From Branchinecta lynchi (lineage: Eukaryota; Arthropoda; Branchiopoda; Anostraca; Branchinectidae): a stretch of DNA of 64,000 nt. Both the position numbers and the translations under genes were made by a program. Shown one piece after another: positions 13,801-25,800 of the stretch. Positions within the stretch are counted from its first letter, which is position 1, and each line of letters opens with the position of its first letter. The stretch lies in NCBI GenBank assembly GCA_023053575.1, contig JAKZAP010000020.1:16177998-16241997 (forward strand), in the 5' to 3' direction. The notes under the pieces are model-generated. The model was not told the DNA's origin, did not search any database, and saw only the letters and a list, made by a program, of their open reading frames with translations.

Positions 13801-16800
13801 GGATTACCACCATCTCCGGTAACTGGAAGATCTGGACAAGCATCAAGCAATGGTGCACAACCGGGCCAAGATGAACCAACCTGCCAGATTATAAGAGCAA
13901 CACCACTCCAAACACATGAAAAATTGACGGTTTCCCAGATAGGAAGATTGAGGATGATTCTGTTCAAAGCAGTCAAGTCAAACTTCCATCTAAACATCAC
14001 GAGTGATGGTAATCCAGACATTTTCTTACAGAATAATCATGCCCTCCTCAAACCCTGTCACTGAAGAAAATCGACACAATAGCTGTCACAACTCAGCTAC
14101 ACCAATCAAAGAAGCAGAACCCCACCAAATTTGTGGTGTACAACATACCCAGTGACCTGACTGATGTAGAACTTCAGGAAGCCCTGACCGACAGCAAAGG
14201 AGACCTAATCCAGGTCAACGAAGTAAGCCGCCTATCCCTGAAAGATGGATTACCAAGTAAGTCGGTTCTATTTGAATTAGAAGGCGACCATCAGCCACTG
14301 ACCGTGTTCCTTTTTGGGCAGCCAAAGGCATTCAAACCTTATAGAGAACAAGACCAAAGGTTTCGATGGGATCCCAAAAATTCAATATCTGATCCAGACA
14401 ACTGGGTCTTGTCTTAGCCAGATCCAGTCTTCGCCAGACTCCTTGAACATTTTTACAATTAAAATTCAGAAACAGATTAAGGCCAAATAGCTAATCACCT
14501 GAGAAAACCAAGTTCAGATTTGGATTCAGCATGCGTGTTTACCCCTCTAAGTCATATCTGTTTTGACGAAAACTTCCTGCCACTTCTGCCAACTTCCCGG
14601 TTCCGGCCGAACTCCAGAACTACTTGTCCGGCGAAAAAAGAAAGCTCAAAGACGAAATCAGGTTATCTTCTTTCCCCAGTAATGAACATCTAATCAACTT
14701 CAAATAGAAATTTAGCTTATAACAAATTTTCCGATTCCAGCCGGATTCCGGTCGAACTATATGTCCGGGTAAAATATGATTGTCATACAGGGACTCAGCA
14801 TCTCTTCTTACCCCTAAATCGCTTATCTAATCAAGTAGAAATAAAACTTTGACTTCCAACAGATTTCCGGTTTTGGCCGGATTCCGGACGAACTACATGT
14901 CCGGGTAGAAAATTGTTTTCACATAAGTGTTCAGCATGTCTTCTTGCCCTAAATCGAACATCTAATCAACACCAAATAAAACTTTTTATTTTGACAAACT
15001 TTCCGGTTTGGGCCGGATTCCGGTCGAAATACTTGTTCGTCGAGAAAACAGTTTTCACCATCGTCTTCAGCATGTCTTCCTACCACTAAATCGAACATCT
15101 AATCAATTTCAAATAAAACTTCTACTTTCAACAAACTTTCCGGTTTGGGCCGGATTCCGGACGAAATACTTGTCCGTCGAGAAAATAATTTTCACTATCG
15201 TCTTCAGCATGTCTACCTACCCCTAAATCGAACATCTAATCAACTTTAGATAAAACTTTTACTTTCAACAAACTTTCCGGTTTGGGCCGGATTCCGGGTG
15301 AAATACTTGTCCGTCGAGAAAATAGTTTTCACCATCGTCTTCAGCATGTCTTCCTACCCCTAAATCGAACATCTAATCAACTTCAAATAAGACTTTTACT
15401 TTTGACAAACTTTCCGGTTTTGGCCGGATTCCGGACGAACTACTCGTCCGATGACAAAATGGTTTTCACCATCGTCTTCAGCATGTCTTCTTACCCCTAA
15501 ATCGAACATCTAATCAACTTCAAATAAAACTTTTACTTTTAACAAACTTTCCGGTTTTGGCCGGATTCCGGACGAACTACTCGTCCGATGACAAAATCAC
15601 CATCGTGCTCAGCATGTCTTCTTACCCCATAATCGACTATCACATTAGCTGTTTCAAAATATTTTGTTTGCCCCTTAACTTAAACCCCCTCCCCCACCCC
15701 TAAATGTAGGGCTACAAAGCCCATCTACGAACTCGACTGGTCCGACGACCCAACGAATCCTCACACCAAGTTTCATCAAAATATCTCACTCCCTTCGAGA
15801 GCTATCGGGCTTACAGACGGACGGACGGACGGACAGACGGACAACTTTTGCGATGTCATAGGTATCCCTCCACTTACGTTTTGGGATCCCAAAAACCAAA
15901 GCTGTGCTCAAACTGCCTGAGACTAGGGCACACCTCAAAGTGGTATAAAGACCACTAAAGGTGTCCAACATGCAACCAGACTGAGCATCCTGATGGCCGA
16001 TGCCCAAATCCCCCAACATGCCGTAATTGCAATGGAAATCATCGATCTGACGATAAAAGAAACTGCCCCAAGTATCGCGAAAAAGTCGAAGTATTAACTG
16101 TAGCACAAAAGATGAACCTCCCTTTATCAATGGCAGCATTACAGCTAGCATAGCAAAAATCCAAGGCTCAACCACCCACCCCACAAAAGACCCCTAACCA
16201 AGCATGGGCGCCACCAACATGCAGCACACCAAAGTCCGCACCAGCTTCATACACCAGCAACTTCCCACCACTCCCAAAACCAACATCAGGTAACCAGGTT
16301 AAGCCGAGAACAACAACAACAGCAAAGAGACCAACAAGCCTAGCGATCCACGGAATCCAGAAGATTACCCCTCGACCAACCCCCCTGGCCATACCCCGAC
16401 AACCAAGAACCCAACAACAACATCTTCAGCAACCACACAACACCACAACCAACCACCAGCAACAACAACACCGCTGATGCTCAACCTCACCAAATACACC
16501 CTCCTCTACAGCCGGTTGATTATTTCTGACGAGGTTTCTGGGTTCGTACTTCCAAGAATTTCCGTGTAATCATGGCTATTTAGTACATATTTGAACTTTT
16601 CCCAATCAGCTTTTTCGTTCAGGAACTTGGGAACGTGGGCTTCACTTTCAAAGTTGGCTTCCCCCAATTTCTGTCATTATCCCGAAGTGTTCTGTTCGGA
16701 GGTCATCTATTCTTCTTATATTTATTGAATTTATGATCGAGCTTGATACAATTTGGAGGTCTATCGTGGAGAATTTACCGGTTTTAATATCATAGTGCGT

Positions 16801-19800
16801 GTCCAGGTTTTCTGGGTTAGCCACTGTGATGTGTGGGTTAGTTGAAGTAAGATTCTCCAGATATTTCCCAGCTCTGTTAGTTTTGTTTGACCTGTTGGCC
16901 CACTGTTGGCTATGGGCGTTCATGTCTCCTAAAATGAGTATTTTTTTCCTTTTCCATTTTATATCCAACATCCTGGAAGAAATCTTGTGCAAAATGTATG
17001 GCCATTCGGGTTGTAAAATGATACAATATTGATTTCTTTCAGTATTTTGCTCCATATTTTTTCGCCCACTGCGTATACTTCATTCTTGTATGCGGGATAT
17101 CTTGTTCCACAGCTTTTTAAACTTTTTCGGACCAAGATGGCAACACCACACCCTTTACGCCCAGATGTTATGTCTTTTCGGAATAGATTAAATCCAGGCA
17201 CATGCACATCAGTATTTTCGTTAAAGTTTGTTTCCTGGAGGCAAACTATGCTGATGTCCTTGGTTTCAATGCAATTCTTCAGTTCTTGAAGCTTCTGGTG
17301 GTTTAGGGAATTGACATTCCATTGGAGTATTCTTAGCTGGTCGTATCTATGCTTCATTGGGTAGATGTACGTTGATCTGGTTAAGCACTAAGGAGAGGTC
17401 GTGTTCCACTTCATCTATCAAGGCTTGGCCGAAGTAATGGATTGATGCTGCTCTTAGGATCTGTACTTTTATTGGTCCTGCAAGGCTGGCAAGGTTGAGT
17501 CTACTGTTACTGGACGCTGCCACAAAAGCCATACCAAAATGCAAAGAATCACACAAGACCTACACAAACAAAAGCCAAAAGCCATGGTGGGACCACCAAT
17601 GCCAAACAGCAAGTGCTAACAAGAAGCCCGCTGAAAAAAGGTTCAGGAAAAGCGCATCAGTAGAAACAACAATAGAGGCTAAGCGAGCAGCAGCAAAGCT
17701 GAAAGGAGCAATCTACAAATGCAAGACCAGCAAGATAACCCAGTATTTTCAAAATGTGAGCAGAGAAACCCCTGAAGGAAAAATACCTCGTTTCCTGAAT
17801 CGAATGACAGGAAAACAAACCAACACCGACCCTCTACGATACTCCCTGTTGAACAATGGAAAAACAGTAGAAACAGACGATGAAAAAGCAGAATTGTATG
17901 CAGGAATATATGCAGAAAAATTCAGTGACCCCCCCCCCCCCAAATGAAACAGACCCCAGAAACATTGCAGCATAGAAGACCCTCGCCCACAGACTGGGCA
18001 CGCAGATCTCACAAAACCCATCTCCATGGAAGAACTGAACAGAGCAATAAGAGAAAGCAAGGATTGCTGCTCAGGAAAAGATGAAATTCACCAAAAGTGG
18101 CTCGCCCACTGCACCCACAGTTACAAAAGAACACTCTTACATACATACAATACATGCTGGAGGGCGTCAGTGTTTCCGAAAGTATGGAACATCGCAGTTA
18201 TCACACCCATACTCAAACCAGGAAAACCCAAGGATGACCCTAAGTCGTATAGACCAATTATAGTCCTACCTACACTAGGGAAAATCTTCGAGAGAATCAT
18301 ATACAACAGGATATATTGGTTCTCAGAGAGAAACAAGCTAATTCCTCAAACTCAAACCGGGTTCGAAAAGCACCATTCAGCTATTAACATCGTCATCCGC
18401 CTAACAGAAGAATCCGACTCTCGTTAAATAAAGGAACCATCCTCATCGCTGCTTTCTTCGACTTCGAGGGAGCATACGACAATGTCAGAAAGAAAAAAAA
18501 CTTATAGAAGGCTTCTCCAACTTGGGTTCCCAAAGAAAGTAGCCAAATTCATCACTGACTTCATGTCTGACAGATCCTTTGTAGTCCGAGTTAATGGCAA
18601 ACTCTCATCAACAAAAAACATACAAAAAAGATTGCCGCAAGGAGCAGTAATGAGCTGTCTACTATTCGCCCTGTTCCTGTCAGGACTACAAGTTTCGCAA
18701 CCGAATTTGCAGACGATTTAACAGTGCGGAGCATAGGAGCTACCTTCATCGAGGCCCACTCAAAGCTTCAAACCGCCCTGGATGAGGTATCTGCCTTCTC
18801 AAATACGTCAGGACTACCAATCGCTCGAGCTAAATCAAGTATAGTACAATTCCACCGCAAGAGGACATCTGTACAAGCTAACCTCACCATCAACAAAACA
18901 GCAATACCAGAGACAAAAACCGTAAAATACTTGGGACTACTCCTTGACCAGAAACTCACATTCCAACCCCATATCCAAGACATTATCACCAGATGGCACC
19001 GAAAAATGAAAACCATGCTACGCCTAGCAGGAACCCCATGGGGGTGCTCAGACAAAACCCTCGTCGAATTCTACAAGATGTACATCCGATCTCAAATGGA
19101 CTACGGGCTGACAGTCTACGGCACTTGCACAAAACAACGTTTTCGTCACCTTGAAACTGTGCAAAACACAGCTCTGAGAATCGCAACCGGAATGAGACGA
19201 ACCACAAAGCCCAATTCCTACGCGGAGAAGCAAGAATTACCACTATAGAGCTCCGAAGAGCTCCGAAGACAAATACTCATGGCATGACAGCTGACACAAC
19301 TTGAAACCACGCCCCGTCACATCCTACATAGACCTACACGAGCAAGCCACCAGCCGCGAACATCTATTTCGGAACCATCAAAACACACTCCCAACCGTAG
19401 AATCATCCCTGACCTCAAAAATAGAAGATAGAGCGCCATGGACGCGGCAACTCCCAATCGTCAGAACCACCTTCCTACCGACTAAAAAGGGTGACCTCCC
19501 TCACTTGGCAACAACCCACTTCCACCACATATCATCCACCATCTACCAAAACCATATCCCAATATATGTAGACGGATCAAGATCTGAAGTTGGTACCACT
19601 GGAGCAGCCGCATACCTCCCTACTCAGAAACTTTTTGCAACAGAAAAGCTACCGAAAGAGTCGATCATCCTAAGTATTGAAATAGCAGCAATCAAAATCG
19701 TGCTTGGGCTTAACATGAAGATGAAACTGTCAAAGACGGATCTTGTCATATATTCAGACTCAAATCTGCCCTGTCCCTCATCGAACGGCCCACCTTCCCA

Positions 19801-22800
19801 TCAGAAGACGTAGATCTGTACCACACAGCAAGCCTCCTCAAGCATGTCCATGAACAAGGAAACAACCCCACTTTCCAGTATATTCTAAGTCACATGGGGA
19901 TTCCTGGAAACGAACTTGTCGATACAGCAGCCAAAAAGGCGCTGTCGAGCCCGGTGGAAAGTGGAAGACCACTCCCTATCAGAGATGTAATGAGAAGTAG
20001 AACAAACAGAATTCGGGGACCTCATCAAGAACCACACCTGTCACCTTTCCGATCCCGACATGTACCACCGTATACGAGCAAACACCAACAACCTGAACCA
20101 CCAAGCGCACCACTACAAAATCCCCAATGCAGATGGAACTGTACCAACATCGCCATTATGTCTCCTCTGCTCGAGAAAGAACGAGACCGTTGACCACCTG
20201 CTCTTCGAATGTACCAGCCTACCCACAAGAAACGAGAGACAACAGATCGAAAGAATATTTACATCACTCCGACTTCCGAAAACCACCTTCTCCCTCATCA
20301 AACATCCACCACCACCAAAAGACGCAGAAAAGCATGCCATACTAGCAATCCATTCATTTCTCCGATGCATGGAACTCGACCACCTAGTATGACCAAAATT
20401 AAAACCTAATGAAGACTACTTCAGTTACTCTACCAATCACCACAACAGAAGTAGAAAATCCTGAGAAGACCATTGCAGTCCTAAGCAGTCATACTGCGAG
20501 GTCGCAAAAGGGAAGAGGCCTAAATGGAGCATCACGCCGTCCAAACAGGCCTAACATAAAGAAGAAGAAGAACCCGAAAGGTTCTGATCAATGCAGCGTT
20601 CGCTGTTGCCACGCTGATACAATTTTTCGAGTTTCGCAAGGTCAGAAAAAGTGTTCTTAGTACTACTTGAAGTACACGAGTACAATTTGACGCCAAATAT
20701 ATTTTAAAAAGCTATTAAATCTACGGACGGACAGCATGACTGGTCCTCGAACTACCTGTGAGCAGTCGTAACTGAACAAAACGTGTTCTTTTGAAAAAAA
20801 GTTGTTTCTTCAGCTTCCAACAAAGTAGAACGTTAGTGCTTCCCGTGGCAACTCAGGCGACGCTGCTCCTTTCCTCGGACCGCTGGCGGAACCAACCAAG
20901 CGATCTGATTGGCCCTGCAGACGCGAGAATAGAAAGCTAGTATATTCTCCTTATTCACCTTATTACAGCGCGCTCGGAGGAAAAGAAGAATCTGTAATAA
21001 GTCTTATACGCCGTAATACACCTTAAAACATCTATTTGGACAATGCTTAAAGGACCCCTCGCACTGTTTACAGTATTTTAATATATTTGAATACTTAAAA
21101 TTATGTTGTGGTTTCAACAAATAGCCCACGATTTTGGCTGTTTTAAGCCATTTCCGAGACCCGTTTACTCATAGCGGAAACACGGAAACAATTTATATAA
21201 CCGGTTTTTCTGATGTAAAAACTTCGCGCAGGCAACCATTGACAGCGTGATACACATCAAAGGTAGCAAAACAGGGCAAGTGAGAAAATCAGCGTGGTTT
21301 TGTTAGAGGGGTTAGAATGTACCGTACGAAATTGAAGTCCACGGGTTTAGAAATATGTGGAGTGATTATGGAAGTAGGTTGCGTTAGTATTATAGCTAAG
21401 ACAGGTGCTTTAGAGACATTCGGTTCGAAGTGATTGGTCAACTCACCCCGGATAAGGCCGTGTTCCAGTAAGTCAAGGGAAACTACATGGCCTCCAACGT
21501 TGTATGCCATTCTTCTCCAAAACAGCGTTAGTTCGAGGACAGATTTTACTGGTTCGGATATTGCCAGGCCGTGAATCGTTATGATGTTGTAGAGATCTGC
21601 AAAGATACATCAAAATAATGCCTGTAAGATTAATTAAGGAAACTCAATCAGCTACCACAATTATCAATCAGTCAATCAATAAATTTTATTACTCAGCACG
21701 AGACCATACAATACATAACAACACTAAATAAGAAGAAAAAAAAAAAAAAAAACCTAAAACACCGGTAAACTACATCTATCGCAGTAGAAGTAGCTTCTGC
21801 CAAGTAGGCAGGCAATGAAGCAGTGCGTTAGCTGCAATAGCTACAAGGCTGTTGGGACTTTATAGCACGTACAACAAACCGAGATTTTGCCGCTTATACG
21901 CAGTAGCGCCTGGCTTATACTTGCTCTGACCTCCACTCGTGCTGTAGGCTACAACACATCATAATATCATCCACGGACAAGTCTGAGGGTCTGATCGACT
22001 TTTCTGTCCACTGGACATGAGAACCGTCTAACGGTAAGATTTTCGTAACCTGTACTACAGTTTTATACGAAACCGAACCACAGATAGCTCCGTCAAGCAG
22101 AGCTGCTGCGAGTCCAGCAAATCCGAGTCCGAGTCCTTCAAAAAGGCGTCTCGAGACGAGTCCAGAATCCGAGTCCACAGCTCTGGCGGACGGACAGCTC
22201 CGTGAAAGACGAGTCCGAGTCCTCGAGACATCTTACCGCCCACTCCACCGCCCAACAACCGTACGCGTCACCAAAATAAAGTGGTTCCAGTAGCTTCACG
22301 AACGAACCACCACGCAAATTTGTTTTTACCTTTTTTTTACGGATTTGCTAAACAAAGCCGAGTGATATTTGTGTTAGTTTGTTATTTAGTATAGTGAAGC
22401 AACGTAAATTAGCTGTCCGCTACGATGTTGACTAAATAAACCTATCTCTCTTTCTCTCACTCTTGAAAAAGGCGTCACGAGACGAGTCCACCAGCTCTGC
22501 CATCAGGTGCAGGAATTTTCAGTAACTTGTTTCCTTCTGTAGATTTTGAATTTTGTTTTCAACTCGCTGGGCTTTCAGGTTCGAAATTTGTTAGGTTTAA
22601 AGTTTTATACTTTCTTATTCTTCGTGCACTAGCGTCATGGCGGCGCAGACTCTCGCACCATCGCTGCTTTCTGATACTTTTCGACCCAATGCTGTTTGAT
22701 CGAGCTTGTATTGTTGGGTAGAAACCTACCGCTTTTTGCTTTATATTACCTGCCCGTGTTGTACGCGAATCCTGTCCTTTTCTCACTCTCCTCATCAGAG

Positions 22801-25800
22801 GCGTTACTATCCAAAATGTTTTTTTTTTTTGGGGGGGGGGGAGAAGCATTTACCGACTGGCTGGAAATTTTTACCGACTTTTTCTGCAAAAAAACGACCG
22901 TTTTCAACAACAAAAATGACATTCTTGAAAAAAAATCGACTGATTTTCAGAAAAATCGACTGATGTTCAGAAAAATCCACCGATTTTCGGAATACCGACT
23001 ATTTTGACGAAAAATCGACCAATTTTTAGAAAAAACGACTATTTTCGTGAAGAAAATCAACTGTTTTGACGAAAATCGCAGCGCTTCGCCCCGACTCGGT
23101 TATTTTTTATTTTTTACCGACTGGCCGACAGCATTGAGGGGGAGGGGGTGCCCCCCCCCCCCCCCAGTCGTGACGCCCCTGCTCCTCATACCCGTAAGAA
23201 ATAGTTAAAAACCTAATTTATATAGTTTATAACCTTCCGAATCCTTCACTGATGACGAATCCGGACGGGCTGCACAAAGCTTGAAAATTCTGTTTTTGAG
23301 AGAGGTTGTGCGGTTGCCCGTCTCTAAGGAGGAAGAAGAAGATTTGGATCATCTTCTCCGTTGGTGCCCGGTGCTTTCAGATTAATAAATATTTATTTAG
23401 ATGGGGTTGATTTGTTTGCCTCCTGGCATTCGACGTACTGTAAAATTATATTGTGTCAAATTATATTTTTAAGTTGTATACGTATAGATGAAATGTCTAC
23501 TTATGTAATTGTCACATGTTATTCGCGTGAATGACGCGGCAGTGCTAGTGTGTGTAATACAGGCTATTAGGAAATAAAGTACATTATTATTACTATAAAC
23601 ACAGCCGTGAGCACTCGACTGGGTTATCTTTTGTTGATCTTCTTTGTGCACATGGGCTTTCAAAATACACTGACCTATCTAGGCTATCTATAAGGAGATA
23701 GTCGACCATGGAAGAATCACTTACTGATGTAAAATGTCTTGCGTTCAACTTCGTTAAGATCGGCAAGCTGTATCCACCTGAAGTTCTGAGATTCCTTGAA
23801 GAGTAAGCCGAACTCTTCACTTTCTCGTAGGCCTTTGTAGTCGACAGCCTTGCCGTCTTCAGACAGATATCGACCTTTCAACCTAGAAAAGAACCGTTAA
23901 AGAATCCCTCGCACTATTTACTCTTCAACTTACAGTATTTTAAAATATTTGAATGCTTTAAAACTATGCTGTGCTTTCAAGCCTTGTTTTAAGCCTTTTC
24001 CGAGACCCGTTGACTTGTAGCGAAACAGGGAAACAATTTACATAACCGTTTTTTCTGATGGAGAAACTTCTCGCAAACAAACGTCGACAGCGTGACACAT
24101 ATAAGGTAGGAAAACACGGCAAGTGAGAACATCAGCTTGGTTTTGTTAGAGGGGTTAGAATGTACCGTACGAAATTGGGGTCTCCTGGTTTAGAAATATA
24201 GGGAGTGATTATGGAAGTAGGTTACATTAGTATTATATGTAAGACAGGTCCTTTAAAGCACAGTTCTTACAAGAAATGATCTTTCCACGATGAAATAGCT
24301 CAGAAATACCGTTTTACAATGATGTCATTACATTCACATGAAATTAGTGATTTTCTTGGAAAGAATTGTCGGCGGACCTTGAAGCTTACTGCAATTTTAG
24401 GTTGCGCGACTAAAAAAACTCGGCTCGGACGAAAAGGCGCTAAAATGTCGTAGGCAAGCAAGACCAAAGGTTTCCACGGGACCCCAAAAGTTTTATATTT
24501 GATACAGACAATTGGGCCTTGTAGATATCCGGTCTTCGCCAGACTCCTTGAACAATTTTACTGTTAAAATTTAGAAACAGATTAAGGCCAATGGCTAATC
24601 ATCCGAGAAAACCGATTTCTGATATGGATTCAGTATGTGTGTTTACGCCTATACGTCATGTCTACTTTGACGAAATTGATAAAAAGTTCCTTGCCTTACT
24701 TCTGCCAAATTTCGATGGATTCCCGGAAAACTACTTGTCCGGCAAAACACTAAAGCTCAAAAACGAATTCAGCATATCTCCTTACCCCTATACTAACCCT
24801 CTGATCAACTTCAGATAAAACTTTAACTTTTAACAAGTTTTCAGGTTTTGGCCGGATTCCGGGCGAACTATTTGTCCGGCGAGAAAAGAATTTTCATATA
24901 CGGATTCAGCATGCCTCCTTACCACTACAATACATTGAACTTCTAATCAACTTCAGATAAAACTTTTACTTGTGCAAATTTTCCGGTGTCAGCCGGATTT
25001 CGGGCAACTATATGTTCGAGTAGAAAATTATTGTCATATATGGATTAAGCATGTCTTTTTACCTTTGGTTTTGACTACATTATGGGCGAACTACTTCTTG
25101 TCCGGCGAGAACACGGTTTTCATATTCGTGTTCAGCATGTCTTCTTACCTCTAAATCGACCATATCTTTAGCTGTTAAAAAATATCTTGTTGACTGTTAG
25201 TTTGAACCCCTACCCATAAATATACGGCTCAGAGCCCATCTATGAACTCGACCTGTCCCTTGAACCAAAGAATCCTAACACCAGGTTTCATCAAAACATC
25301 TCGTTCCCTTCGAAAGTTATCGTGCTTACAGACGGACGGACAGACAACTTTTACGAAGTCATAGGTATCCCTTCACATACGTTTCGGAATCCCAAAAATA
25401 GATACGGATTTAGCATGCGTTCTTACCTCCGAACCAAAACTCTAATAAACGTGAGGATTAAACTCCAGTTAGACCAAATTTTTGCCGGATTCCGGGCAAA
25501 TTGCTTGACCAGCGAGAAAATAAACTTCAGAAATGAGCTAAGCACGTATTTTTGGGATCCCAAAACGTAAGCGGAGGGATACCTTTGACATAGCAAAAGT
25601 TGTCCGTCTGTTAGCACGATAACTCTCGAAGGGGTTGAGATATTTTGGTCAAACTTGGCATGAGGAGTCTTTAGGACTTTAGGTCAAAGTACAAGTCAAG
25701 TTCGAAGATGGGCTATGTAGCCCTATATTTAGGGGCGGGGGAGGGGTTTGAAATTAAAGGAAACAACAAATATTTTTCAAAAGCTAATGGAATAGTCGAA

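Larger units (their letters stand above)
13290..20660 (+). mobile_element. Near-full-length I-like LINE with internal inversion and insert
   Basis: The element has a Gag-like ORF1 with CCHC knuckles, an APE endonuclease (inverted), a reverse transcriptase with FADD, an RNase H and a C-terminal cysteine motif. That set fits the I/Nimb group of non-LTR elements. The 3' end runs to an A/AAG-rich stretch near 20558-20576. Frameshifts and stops break every ORF, so this copy is dead. It lies antisense in intron 3 of the DUF547 gene. The left boundary is approximate; it abuts a GGCACTTG-family repeat. Confidence 0.88.

Noticed and set aside
15008..15500. Tandem frames resembling a repeated short protein
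   Set aside because: The period is exactly 137 bp, not a multiple of three. Each frame breaks after one unit, so this is a satellite.
15001..15600. Regular direct repeats considered as a CRISPR array
   Set aside because: Units are contiguous 137-bp tandem repeats without unique spacers, in an animal genome.
16168..16392. Gly/Val-rich minus frame
   Set aside because: It is the antisense of the Pro/Thr/Gln-rich tail of LINE ORF1.
16509..17506. The minus-strand endonuclease as a separate LINE inserted in the first
   Set aside because: Both ends join in frame to the plus-strand element when flipped, and no target duplication is visible. One inversion is simpler.
16509..17506. Twin priming as the cause of the LINE inversion
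   Set aside because: Twin priming inverts the 5' end of an insertion, but here plus-strand ORF1 precedes the inverted part.
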